From: Hsuehochloa calcarea
Taxonomy: Eukaryota > Streptophyta > Magnoliopsida > Poales > Poaceae
Length of the DNA: 64,000 nt
NCBI GenBank assembly: GCA_036346395.1
Contig: CM070605.1
Span: 2,728,001-2,792,000, forward strand
Reading direction: 5' to 3'
Numbering within the stretch: the first letter of the stretch is position 1; each line of letters opens with the position of its first letter. Below the pieces are notes generated by a model. It saw only the letters and a list, made by a program, of their open reading frames with translations, did not search any database and was not told where the DNA came from. This document shows, one piece after another, positions 54,107 to 64,000 of this stretch. Made by a program: the position numbers and the translations under genes.

Positions 54107-54720
54107 TCTATTAATGGTCGAAGTTTGATAACCTTGACCGAATGGATCCCTTGGCGACTCATATATTTGTGGACGGAGGGCGGTGGTGGTGGTTTACGTT
54201 GTGGGTTCTTTCAATTGATTTGAACTAATTCCACCCTACTTTGGCGTGAATCTATCATAGGAAATCATCTCCCTTGGGCCGTGAGTGGATAGGGTGAGGT
54301 AATAGGCTTTGGCTGCTGCTGCTGCTTCTCGATTTGGATTTCGGAGGCTGCTGCTGCTACTGGATCTTTTTGATTCCTGGGAGAGAGAAAGTTGGAAGCA
54401 AGCAACAGAGAAATGGGCCAAGAGAACAACATACTGTCTTGTTTATTCAATAAATTACGACAATGGCATTTTGGTCTTATAAAAAGTTTGATCCTAAACC
54501 CAAACCCAGCATCCAAACGTGGTAAATAGTTCCAAATTCTTACTCATCCCAATGCAAAAAAACCACCTCCTTGTATCCAAGCTGATATCCCAATCCATCC
54601 CATACCCATTATCCAAACGACAGCTTCATCCTTCTCACCGGTGCGCTTGAGGGAGCAAGCGTTGCGGCGATGGCATTGAATTGATTTCAATAACTAATCT
54701 TTTGTTACCTCACCCCACAC
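54107..54720. other. intergenic, no feature recognised
   Basis: Contains CTG/CAG-type short repeats near 54310-54360 (GGCTGCTGCTGCTGC) and phrases such as TATCCAAACGACAG that often mark small transposon edges in rice, but no element limits can be fixed. No gene is seen. Confidence 0.4.
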
Positions 54721-55130
54721 CATGCTACAACAAGAAGCATCACACACTGTTGTCGAGGAGAGCTGGCCCTGCATCCTACGGACAAACTTCCGTGAAGGCG
54801 GAGATGGGAGCACGTGGTACTGGTTGCAGGGCATGGAAACGTAGCTCGATGGGACGGTGGAGCTCGACGGAGTTGTTGGCGCACCTTGATGGTATAGCCT
54901 CACCGCCATGCACGTCATCGCCGATGGAGAGCTCCGCCGGTTCGAGTTTCGCACCGTGGACGGTGGGTGCTCGCCGGTGTTCATGCCGTTGCTCATCGTG
55001 CATATGGTCGACAGCCTCAAGGCGCAGTCCAAAGCCGGAGGAGAGAGGTGGGATTGGGAGGAGGGGAAAAGAGAGGAGGAAGAAAAAAGACATCAGAGTA
55101 TGATACGTGGATTAGGGATATTATAGTGCC
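54721..55130 (+). pseudogene. unidentified degenerate coding fragment
   Basis: A single frame from ATG 54721 stays coding-like for about 110 codons, broken only by TAG near 54832 and TGA near 54888. It reads VVEESWPCILRTNFREGGDG, then TAMHVIADGELRRFEFRTVD, and then FMPLLIVHMVDSLKAQSK, after which it becomes glutamate/lysine-rich. GC content is higher than the surroundings. I do not recognise the family. It may be a captured or decayed exon of a host gene. It is flanked by no intact splice context that I can defend. Confidence 0.4.
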
Positions 55131-55654
55131 CAACTCAGATCCACCTGGATACCAAGTTGCCCAGTTTTGACATTTGAGGAGGGCTGCTTATCGATTTCGT
55201 AGTTGAGGTTTGATATTAGACAAACTCAATAGTTCAGGAGAGTTAAATAGACTTATTCCCAATTAGAAATGTTCCAAACACAAACATTGAAAACTAGAAA
55301 TTCTTTTAAAATACGAAATGAAGTATCGGCTTTGTTTGCAGCGACAACACTCATCGGGACCAGGATTAGGTCAATGTCACTGTACTGTTGCAACTCCATG
55401 CAACCAAACTTCTTTACACAAAATAATAATAATTATTATTATTAAACATGCATGGTTAATTTGGTAAATATGGCAACTCTTGGCAGGGATAGGATTACCC
55501 TACATTGTGGTACATTCGGAATATAGTTTTTTGTCAAACTAGGACTAGCAATATTACCATTTTAAATCACACCGATAATTTGCTTGACTTTTTTCACATG
55601 AGCTGGCGTGACTTCATCCACTCGATCACTCCAAAAGGCGCTTGCGTTTAATAT
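55131..55654. other. intergenic, AT-rich
   Basis: No gene. A short AATAATAATAATTATTATTATTA-like inverted run near 55422-55445 is the only notable item. Confidence 0.4.
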
Positions 55655-56440
55655 TCTCAAACCTCTGCCACGTGCAATCCATCAAACAAAATTAGTCATG
55701 GTTCGCTTTTCATCAGACTAGTCGTAGAACGTGGAAAGTTTTCCATCCACATCCTTCCTAGTTGCAATATTTCTAAACAACGTCTACAGGTTGGAACAGT
55801 CGTGGATACCCGTATCTCTCTTGCAAAAGACTGTCGTTGTTCTATCGCATACTGCAATTTCGTATCCAATGGCTCAAATTTAGAACTTCACCTTTTTGAA
55901 GCAAAAGTGAACAATTATTTTTTGAAAACCATTGATGCCTTTTATTTTTGTGTAAAATTGGTGTCTGCGCCACGTGGAATTTCTAAAGAACGGTGTGTGA
56001 AATCTATAATTTGTACTATGCTATTCATAATACAAATTCGCATGGAAAATATGGATGTGAGTATGGTAAAGACTTTTCCGATCCGAAATGTTATATTATC
56101 TGAACAATTCGTATTTGTATTAGAATTTGATGAAGCGATATACAAATTTTATTGCAATATGCGTGATTAGTTGGATGAGTTTTTTCTATTTACTGTGAAT
56201 TCATGTCACTTTAGGTGAAATAAGTAAATTATAATGATGAAGTGTGACTGTACGAGGATAAATTACCATTATTATCCACACATTACACAAGTTACGATGA
56301 TATTTAGATCTGATCGAATTGAGTAGTTATTTGATTCGAATTCGTGTTTGTTATGACATTCATTTCATATTCACATTTGTTTAAAAAATACGAATACAAA
56401 TATGATTTCACTACTATTATGTTCGTATTTAATCCCGAAA
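55655..56440 (+). repeat. dispersed repeat copy B (partner of 37272-38150)
   Basis: Begins CTCAAACCTCTGCCACGTGC and follows copy A closely to about 56035. It then lacks about 180 bases present in copy A and continues with TTCGCATGGAAAATATGGAT. After 56150 it has extra bases that copy A lacks. An open frame of 122 codons at 55802-56170 has no counterpart in copy A and is not called. Confidence 0.75.
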
Positions 56441-56861
56441 GGATCATGAGGACAAAATCATCAATTTATCAGCAACAATCTTTTTTTTCTATATAATAAA
56501 GGGCGGTTGTGATGCTGTTGTTGGGTAGATTGATGTCATCTCTGTGCTTTATTTTATTTAGCCGAGTGATGACCTAGACAATTCATAATTAAAGAAGGAA
56601 CGCAAGAGTGTCACCTTGAAAGACACAAGGATGTAAATGTAATTGCAAAAGACACAAGGATGTAAATGCAATTGCGAAAGAGACAAGGACCTAAATGGAA
56701 GCCTAGTAGCGGGAACCTCCCTCACCTTGAAAGCCTCCAAGCCCCGAACTCACAAGCAAAACAACTTACCAGCACAAACCCGTACTACCAAACTCACGAG
56801 GGGGAAAAGAAACGGAGAAGAAGAAGAGAGAGAGAAGCCAGGGCTAGGGTTCCGCTCCCCC
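56441..56861 (+). promoter_or_regulatory. upstream and 5' untranslated region of the E3 ligase gene
   Basis: Includes a 29-bp tandem repeat with GACACAAGGATGTAAATG at 56622, 56651 and (as GAGACAAGGAC) 56680. It is followed by a purine-rich leader (GAAGAAGAGAGAGAGAAGCC) just before the ATG. No clear TATA box was identified. Confidence 0.5.
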
Positions 56862-59800
56862 ATGGCGTCTATCTCCCCGCGGCGCTCGGGCGACTCGTCC
56901 CCTTCCTCGCCCCTCCTCCCCTCCCCCACCTCCCCCGACAGCCGCGCCACGGCCAACGGCGGCGGCGGCGGCGGGGGCCCGCTCGGGCGGCTGCCGAGCC
57001 TCCGCGGCGCGGCGCGGTTCCTCCGCCGCACGGGCAGCCGGCGTATCATGCGGGAGCCGTCGGTGGCGGTGCGGGAGACGGCCGCCGAGCACCTCGAGGA
57101 GCGCCAGACCGACTGGGCCTACTCCAAGCCCGTCGTCGTGCTCGACGTGCTCTGGAACCTCGCCTTCGTCGCCGTCGCGGCAGCCGTGCTCTCCGCCTCC
57201 CTCTCCGAGCGCCCCGCGGTCCCGCTCCGGCTCTGGCTCGCGGGGTACGTGCTCCAGTGCCTCCTCCACGTCCTCTGCGTCGCCGTCAAGTACAGGCGCC
57301 GCCGGCAGGACCTCGACGGCGGGGCTGGGGTGGAGCAGGAGGGTGCGGGTGATGGGGGTTTCAAGCTCAGGTGAGGGTTTTGCTCGGAGCAACCCCAAAT
57401 ACTTCCTAAATTTTAGTAGATAAGTTAATATAAGTATCTTATACTGTACATGTGACCTTGGAATCGGATCGATGTTACATTTTTTTGCGCTTTTTATGTT
57501 GGTTCAAAAAGCAACATACTAGTTTTGGAAATGCTACTTGTATTTTAACTCCTTTTTAGAATTATAATAACAATTTTACTAGATGTGGCCATTCTTCTCC
57601 ATAACGGCCACATCCTTAAGTGCAGGCTTTGCAGCACAGCAATCAAACGAAACCTGTTTGTCGTGTGCTTCGGAAATAGATCGAATAGGATATGAGTGGG
57701 AGGTGGGAGGCTTCGGCCTGGGCTTGCGCCTGGGAGCCGTGGTGAGGAAGGGGGAGCGCGCACGGGCAGGGAGGGGCCCGCGTGCGCCTGGTGGCCGGGA
57801 GGAGAGGCGGAGAGCGGGGGTGAAGGAGATTAGAGATACCAATCTTGCTTGCTTTATTCCTTCCTTTTCTCCCCTTTAAACCTTTTCTCCCCTTTAAATA
57901 GAGAGACTTACAAATAAAGATATCGGTAAAGATCTCAATCTAATCTTTAAAGAGATGGGAAGGATCTCAATCTAATCTTTAAAGAGATCAGAAGGATGTC
58001 AATCTAATCTTTCTAAACAAATCTGATCTTAAGGATCGTAATCATTCTACTCTAACTTGCAAGCAAAGAAAGGATGTTTGCGGGACCTAGGCTGTCGCTG
58101 GTTGGGCCGGGCCCTTGTGGCGCTGGCGGTAAACCTGGCCTGGCCCCACATGACATGTTTTTGTAGGTTTTTAGTAGTGTTCCTAGTGTAAGCTTTGTGT
58201 GTGTCAATTGATACTAGTGCATTCTCAAACTACACAATGAATCTGTAGACATGGACGATATTTAGGTGAATTGTAAATTGAATGGTCAAGAATGTATTCT
58301 GTTTTCTGTCCATTTGAGCTGCAGGTTAGATGGGAGTTATGTGCCCTGTTTGTGGCTATTCATTATTTGAATAAGGTTTTTAACATATTGGAGAACTTGC
58401 AAGGCTTGTTCTCTGGTTAGAAAATTGTTCGTGGGGGTAAGTGAAGGCTGATTGTCGTGCATTAAATCGCCAGGCATAAAGTGCGTTGGTTCATTTAACA
58501 TTGTCTTTTGAAGTAGCGTGTGGATGGTCATTGATGCTAGCACAAGTGACTTGCAACTGAACTAGGAAAATGGCTTAGTAGTTTCCAGTACAATAACCCC
58601 AATTTCAGTAACCACTTCTAGGGATGATACGACGGTACTTCTCTGCCAAGCCTTATCATTCTTATATGACTGGTTCTATTGAATGCAATCCCCAAAATTG
58701 CTATGAATTATAAAATATGCACTCAATTTCCCCTTTGATTCTTCAAGGTTTAGCTGCATGCCAATGGCACTTGATTGCAATCCAGTCAATACAAGAGAAA
58801 TTGATTGGAAATGAAACTATCATCCATGACAATGAACTACACAAATTCAGATAGGAGTTGTAGGCTGAGTAGGCTGTTTGAGTTTGTTAAATATGGAACT
58901 ATGGTTGAATCAGACAAATGGTTCCTATGAGAAATTTCCATTAATTAGATGCTAAAATGTGTATCGTTTTCTATTTTCACCATTACTGGATTCCTGTTAG
59001 TGATATCTTTAGTTTTACCATGTTCGTCATGTGGTCATTTCTTCATTTCCCCTAATTCCCACTACGAGCTAGTTAAATGCTTAGAGTTACTTGTTTTTTT
59101 TATCATCCACTGACAGTTTTAGCCTTTTTTGTTCAGTATTGTGAAGCACTTGGAGTCTGCAAACACGATGTTTTCCTTCATATGGTGGTTCATTGGATTC
59201 TATTGGGTGTCTGCAGGTGGTCAAGCTTTATCCCACGAAGCTCCTCAACTTTACTGGTATGTCTCTGGTAGCTGTGACCTGTGAACGGATGTATGTTTCT
59301 TAGCTTTAGTGCTTGTTGTCTAAGATGGCTTTTCTTGCTCTTTCTTTTGCAGGCTCTCCATTGTTTTTCTGGCATTTGATGTTTTCTTTGTGGTCTTCTG
59401 TGTTGCCTTGGCTTGTGTGATTGGCATTGCTGTCTGTTGCTGCCTGCCTTGCATTATTGCTATCTTATACGCTGTAAATGATCAGGTATGCCAGTTTTTC
59501 TTGCAGGAGAGATATATTATTGATAAAGAGTTGTAATGACATTTGGATGAGTATTTGGTCTAGTCAGAGTTTTGTCTTCTTCTAGATAGTAGATACATGT
59601 TTCCATAGTTTCTGTTAAATGTAATGGCTAGTGCCCTGTTTGGATAATACAGACATACAGTATCTCCACTATAGTCCTTGTCCGTTGCCTCCCATTGATC
59701 CACCCATGTCATAAGAAAGAATTTTTTTTCCCCGTAGCAGTATAAGTAATTTTGAATGGAAGCATCACCTGGCGTTGTTAATATGTTACTTATGCAGTAA

Positions 59801-60176
59801 TCATCATCGTGTTGAACCCTTTTATGGTAACCTTTTTCTTTTCACACTATAACTTCTTATCACTCATAATTTTTATATGGTTCATGCTAAAGATGATGTT
59901 CAAAAGGAGGGAATTATTTTAGATAGATGTGAGGAAATACGGTGATACATCCAGACATAATCAGATTACTTTTATTGTACTGAGACTGTTTGCTTGTTTT
60001 ACTTTTAGCAGGAAGGAGCATCCGAAGACGACATTAATAACCTATCCAAATACAAATTTCGGACAATGGGTGATGCAGACAAGCTGGTTGCTGGAATTGC
60101 AGCACCTGTGGGTGGAATGATGACTGAGTGTGGCACCAACCCTCCTGTTGAACACATTCTTTCAGCTGAGGATGCT
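56862..60176 (+). CDS. membrane RING-type E3 ubiquitin ligase, partial (RING exon not in view)
   Basis: Homolog of the plant multi-pass RING-H2 E3 ligases of the At1g12760/At1g63170 type, which sit in membranes and tag substrates with ubiquitin. Visible exons: 56862-57370, 59137-59256, 59353-59485, 60012-60176, all GT-AG and in one continuous frame of 309 codons. The start is MASISPRRSGDSSPSSPL in context CCCCATGG. Exon 1 has LEERQTDWAYSKPVVVLDVL and two hydrophobic helices (LDVLWNLAFVAVAAAV; LWLAGYVLQCLLHVLCV). Exon 2 has TMFSFIWWFIGFYWVSAGG. Exon 3 is a long membrane segment ending CCCLPCIIAILYAVNDQ. Exon 4 is GGMMTECGTNPPVEHILSAE, the linker that precedes the RING finger. The RING exon should follow; instead a gypsy element begins at 60489. 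Confidence 0.92.
57371..59136 (+). other. intron 1 of the E3 ligase gene
   Basis: A 1.77 kb GT-AG intron. 57600-57830 is GC-rich with short open frames on both strands and may be an inserted fragment. 57931-58018 holds a 32-bp tandem repeat (GATCTCAATCTAATCTTTAA unit, about 2.7 copies). The rest is ordinary T-rich intron. Confidence 0.8.
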
Positions 60177-60488
60177 GTAAGTTCTTCAGCTTTTTTCAGA
60201 AGTTTTAACGATATAATTCTATTATTATTTTCATTCCATAGCTATTCATGATCACTTCGGAATGTATTAGTAATTGCCATTTAGCATTAAATTGGTTAAG
60301 GATTTTAGGATATTTTCAGTCTAACTGATCATGTACTCCCTCCAGAAGTCACTAAAGAGAATTGTTGTATAATTTTCTTTCATCAAAACTACATATTTTA
60401 GACACTACCTTTGGGTTGGCATCACTCTTTTTTGACTGGAGTAATTATGTCAACATTTTACATTACTTGATGTCTAAATTTGTTGTTC
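60177..60488 (+). other. start of intron 4 of the E3 ligase gene
   Basis: Begins GTAAGT after exon 4 and is T-rich. At 60334-60480 it contains TACTCCCTCCAGAAGTCACT and a T-rich tail, reminiscent of a Stowaway-type MITE edge. It ends at the LTR start at 60489. Confidence 0.65.
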
Positions 60489-60896
60489 TGTTGTGGGCTA
60501 GGGTTCGGCTGCATAGTCTTACTAGTGGGAAGTGGAGGGACGAATGGCGAGCGGCCACTGGCAGGGCGGAGCCGTCGTTCAGGGTTCCTGCACCCGTGGT
60601 GTGCGAGAGAGTGAGAGATAGGGGAAGGACTTCTGTTTATTCTTACTTGCCAATCACGATACACCAATCCTCCTTAAGTAGGATAGCTTGCCTAAATTAC
60701 CAAATCTCAGATGATTAAGTTCCTAACAAACCTGGACAAGATAAAGTAACTACAAAACCTAACTTGATATGATAACAAAAGGAAACTGTAGAAGTCCCTG
60801 CAGTAGCCAACTCAGGGCGCACTCGAGTTTGATGCTGCTGCGTCCTCTGTGCGCCCGGGCTAGTTTGTTCGATGTTACTATTATCCAACTATAACA
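60489..60896 (-). repeat. 3' LTR of the gypsy element (408 bp)
   Basis: On the minus strand it begins TGTTATAGTTGGATAATAG at 60896 and ends TAGCCCACAACA at 60489. A purine-rich tract, GCAGGGGGTAGA, lies just upstream (60897-60910 on the plus strand), as expected of a PPT. The pol stop codon TAG at 60889-60891 lies inside the LTR. Confidence 0.82.
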
Positions 60897-62200
60897 TATC
60901 TACCCCCTGCGGAAACAGCTCGTCCTCAAGCTGAAAGGTTGGGTATATCCGCCTAATCTCATTGACGGATTCCCAAGTCGCTTCGGGCTCTCGTAAAGCC
61001 CAACCAAACGATGAGTACCTACCAGTTGCCACGGTGAAGACATCCCTTGATAGCCCGCGTCGGAGAAGGGAGTGCACAACCATTGTCGAGCTGCGGCAAG
61101 CATGGAGGCACGTTTGGAGGTTCGCCATGGAATATCTTCAGCAGCCCAACGTGGAACACGTTATGAATGCGTGCACTTGCCGGTATGGAGACAATAGGCA
61201 ACATCACCAATACGTTCCGGTACTTGATACGACCCAAATAAGTAGGGTCTTAGCTCGTGCTGTGCTTGAGAGGACAGAGACAATGCCCGCCGATGTGCAA
61301 GATGGAGCCACACCCAATCGCCAACCTAAAAGATAACCTCCCGATGATGATCATCATAGTAGCGTTTAACATATTCTTGAGCCTGGAGAAGTCGATCATG
61401 AACATCCTCAAGAAATTGATCATGATCCATCGTAAGATCAAAGCGCTGGTGGGTCGTGGCCATACACCATGTGGAACGACGTTTTCTTTAGGGCGGAATG
61501 GAAGGAAGTATTGTAGCAATACTCCGCCCAAGGTAACCACCGTAGCCACTGCGTCGGCCTATCTCCAGTGAGGCAGTGCAAATACATGGCATTAACCTTG
61601 TTCACCTCCTCGGTCTAGCTGTTGGACTGGGATGATACGTTGTGCTCATGTGCAAGCGCACGCCAAAGAGCTTCCAAAAAGCACCGGTGAAGACAACATC
61701 CCGATCATCGACAATCGTGTTAGGTATGCCATGTAGAGGAACCACCTCCGCAAAGAAAGACTGACTGACGCTATGGTGTATGGATGAGTAAGTTGAATGA
61801 AGTGTGCATACTTACAGAACCTGTCCACGACGGAGAGATGACTGTCTTGCTATGGACGTGCGGAAGTCCTTCAATGAAATCCATGGAGATGTCCGCCCAG
61901 ACTCTAGTCGGCACATCGAATGGTTGCAACAGCCTTGTTAGGTGGGGATTTTCCGTCTTATTCTTTTCACACGGGGCACATCCTGCACGGACTCTTGTAC
62001 CAACTGGCGAGCGCGAGGAACATGAAAGTTGGCCCACGGACACTGGAGAGTTTTCTGAACTCCATTGTGTCCCTCCTCATGCACTGCTTGGAGAATGGCC
62101 AGTAGGCTTGGCGACGTGACATATATTCTTTTGTCGAGAGGTCATCTACCATGGACCAGGGCGCCATATGCTGGCCGGTGAGTACCTCCTCTCGGAGCGC
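60889..62200 (-). pseudogene. gypsy integrase and chromodomain region, decayed
   Basis: 61967-62281 carries the integrase N-terminal region. 61771-62043 has the core start (LLQPFDVPTRVWADISMDFI, EGLPHVHSKTVI). 61646-61828 has DRFCKYAHFIQLTHPYT. 61019-61237 is the C-terminal part (PASARIHNVFHVGLLK). 60889-61128 ends with EATWESVNEIRRIYPTFQLE, which fits the end of a chromodomain. These modules target integration and in intact relatives bind modified histones. Frames change between blocks. Confidence 0.85.
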
Positions 62201-63440
62201 GACTAGGTTAGGGTCGTTGTCAGCAGTAGCGCGCAGCTCGTCGAACAGGGAAAGCCAAGGGCTCGAGATGGCACACGCCAAGGCGTCAGCCAGACCACTA
62301 TGTTAAGGTGCCCGGCTTGTACTCCACCTTGAAAATCATAGCCCATCAACTTGCTCATCCAGTGGTGGTGTGAGATCTTCGAGAGGCACTGGATGAGCAA
62401 GAAGTTGAGGCTATAATGATCCGTTCGTACCAGGAATGAGCACCCCAAAGATAAGGGCGCCAATGGTGAACCGCCTGAACGAGCCCAATAAGCTCGCGCT
62501 CAAACACAATGAGCTTGGCATGGAGAGTAGGAATGGCCCTACTGAAGAACGCGACAGGCCACCTCCTTGATGCATCGTGCTAAAACCAAAGCCTGAAAGC
62601 ACCGCGTTGCACAATAAATTCCTTCAAGTTAGGAAGTTGGAGTACGGGTGAAGTGGCCAACGCTTGCTTCAGAACCACGAATGCCTTCTTGGCATCGATA
62701 GACCACTGGAACGCCTCCTTTTTCAGGAGCTGGGCAAGGGGAGTTGCAATCGCCACGTAGTCCTTGATGAAGCGCCGATAGTACCTGGTGAGCCCTAAGA
62801 AGGCCGCACTGCCCGCACCATTTTGGGTGCCGGCCAGTCTTCCACCACCTTTTGGTGGTCTACCTCCACGCTCGCCACCAAGATGACGTGCCCTAACTAG
62901 GACACCGATGTCGCCCCAAAAAGGCACTTGGACCTTTTCAAGATGAGGTGATGGCGCTGCAGCTCCTGGAACACCATTTGGGCATGCGAAGGTGCTTGGA
63001 CCATGATGAACTTTCAATCAAAATATTGTCAAAAAATAAGAGTACAAAGCGGCGGAGGATAGGACCAAGAATGTCATTCGTCAGTGCTTGGAATGTTGCC
63101 GAAGCATTGGTGAGGCCGAAGGGCATCACAAGGAATTTGTAATGCCCATGATGCATGTGGAATGCTGTCCTTTTGACATCATCGGGATGCATCTGGACTT
63201 GGTGATAGCCCAAACGCATGTCTATCTTGGTGAAGAAGACACCTTTGAGTTCGTCCAGCAATTCTTCCAGCACTGGAATCAGGAACTTAACTTTGATGAT
63301 CTTCTCATTGAGTGCGTGATAATCCACGCAAAACAACCATGATCCGTCCCGCTTCTTGACAAGCAATACCGGAGATGAAAACTCTGATGTGCTCGAATAA
63401 TTCCCTATTGCAACATCTCCGTGCATTGATGTTCAAATTT
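62201..63440 (-). pseudogene. gypsy reverse transcriptase and RNase H, decayed (FFDN active site)
   Basis: 62938-63426 carries RT: SSPVLLVKKRDGSWLFCVDY, FFTKIDMRLGYHQVQMHPDD, FGLTNASATFQ and the catalytic box LLFFDNILIESS, where the second aspartate is asparagine. 62580-62850 continues with FLGLTRYYRRFIKDYVAIA and RNase H linker. 62203-62463 has RTDHYSLNFLL and KLMGYDFQGG from RNase H. Frame changes occur near 62850 and elsewhere. Loss of the second catalytic aspartate alone would abolish RT. Confidence 0.88.
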
Positions 63441-64000
63441 GCCTTTTTGGAGCTAAGGATAACTATATGGACGGACGACCACCTCATCTGTGCCCGTTGC
63501 CGAGTAAATGCAGTGGTCGTAGCGACGCGTTGAAGGCAGGTCACATGGCTCAACGAAGAGTTGCGCAAACTCGTCCAACAGGACGTCCATCAAGTTAGAG
63601 TCGCCGATCACCAGGGCGCACGCTGCCATGCAAGTGGTCGCGTGCCCCTGCCGGCGAACAGTGTGGTCTTGGCGCCCGAAGGACATGGTAAGGCGCCCAA
63701 AGTCCCACACTATAGGACCCGACGTATCAAGCTAGTGGACGCTGAGTACTAAATCAAATCCACTTAGAGGCAGCAAGTAGCAGTCAATCTCAAACTACTC
63801 CCCATGAATGTTGATCACCATGTTGCGACACACACCACTGATGGTGAGGCGTTCACCATTGGCCACCGTCACTCCTTATTGCATCTGCTGGAAAGCAAGG
63901 TCGAGTTACTCCCGCACTTGTTCGCTCATGAAGTTGTGCGTTGAGCCCGAATCCATGAGAGCCTTGAGGACCGTGTCACCAACTTGGACCTCAAGCTGCA
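63441..64000 (-). pseudogene. gypsy aspartic protease and linker, decayed
   Basis: At 63900-63990 on the minus strand the active-site region reads LKALMDSGSTHNFMSEQV, with an intact DSG. It continues with VTVANGERLTISGVCRNM and FEIDCYLLPLSGFDLVLSVH, interrupted by in-frame TAA and TAG codons. 63453-63640 links to RT (LLDEFAQLFVEPCDLPSTRR). The gag part lies outside the window. Confidence 0.85.

Larger units (their letters stand above)
60489..64000 (-). mobile_element. chromodomain-type Ty3/gypsy element, partial
   Basis: On the minus strand the order up to the LTR is protease, RT, RNase H, integrase, chromodomain-like C-terminus and 3' LTR. The element enters from beyond 64000, so its gag, 5' LTR and target duplication are outside. 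It lies in intron 4 of the E3 ligase gene, antisense to it. Many stops and frameshifts indicate decay. Confidence 0.92.

Noticed and set aside
55802..56170. 122-codon frame in repeat copy B
   Set aside because: The corresponding part of copy A (37400-38000) is not open, so it is not maintained as coding.
56666..57398. Several long open frames on both strands over the E3 ligase first exon (up to 228 codons)
   Set aside because: They are shadows of a GC-rich exon; only the frame from 56862 has family motifs and joins the later exons.

Overview
The window is plant nuclear DNA, most likely from rice (Oryza) or a close grass relative. The evidence is GC-rich first exons, GT-AG introns, long nested LTR retrotransposons primed from initiator-Met tRNA, CACTA elements with grass-type ends, a plant mobile domain fragment and grass-type O-methyltransferase and RING genes. 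There are no prokaryotic features. This is a gene-poor, repeat-rich region with two credible working genes, one decayed host gene and about 50 kb of nested mobile DNA.

Layout. 1-8450: minus-strand Ty3/gypsy element (Tekay/Del-like), with decayed gag-pol, a PBS and a complete 3.17 kb LTR. 8451-8637: fragment of another LTR. 8638-13849: decayed plus-strand gypsy element (CRM/Reina-like proteins) ending in a tandem-repeat-rich 3' region. 13850-15721: relics and tandem repeats. 15722-16936: frameshifted two-exon O-methyltransferase pseudogene. 18202-18510: three stacked CACTA left ends. 18511-19829: gypsy and copia LTR pieces. 20157-20505: small inverted-repeat element. 20540-21560: plant mobile domain fragment. 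22010-23776: complete non-autonomous CACTA element with a 3-bp target duplication. 25205-27452: another gypsy LTR, abutting an antisense copia pol relic (27453-29250).

30043-33328 holds the best gene, a six-exon minus-strand RNA polymerase subunit RPB6. 35088-35885 is a hAT transposase C-terminus, followed by an LTR end, a 407-bp foldback element and a truncated retroelement. 37272-56440 is a nested block. A diverged copia LTR (38190-41800) is split by a solo LTR. An antisense copia gag is split by a complete 11.15 kb SIRE/Maximus-type copia element (42022-53172) with identical 5-bp target duplications. Two direct copies of another repeat bracket the block (37272-38150 and 55655-56440).

56862-60176 and beyond is a plus-strand membrane RING-type E3 ligase gene. 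Four exons are visible. The last intron is interrupted from 60489 by a minus-strand chromodomain-type gypsy element that runs off the window, so the RING exon is not seen.

The two host genes are housekeeping or regulatory genes that appear unrelated to each other. I found no convincing new biological system. The most informative signals are the nesting order, the hypervariable palindromic arrays in the SIRE-type LTRs, an unusual indel-dominated difference spectrum that may reflect sequence error, and the retroelement inside the E3 gene.
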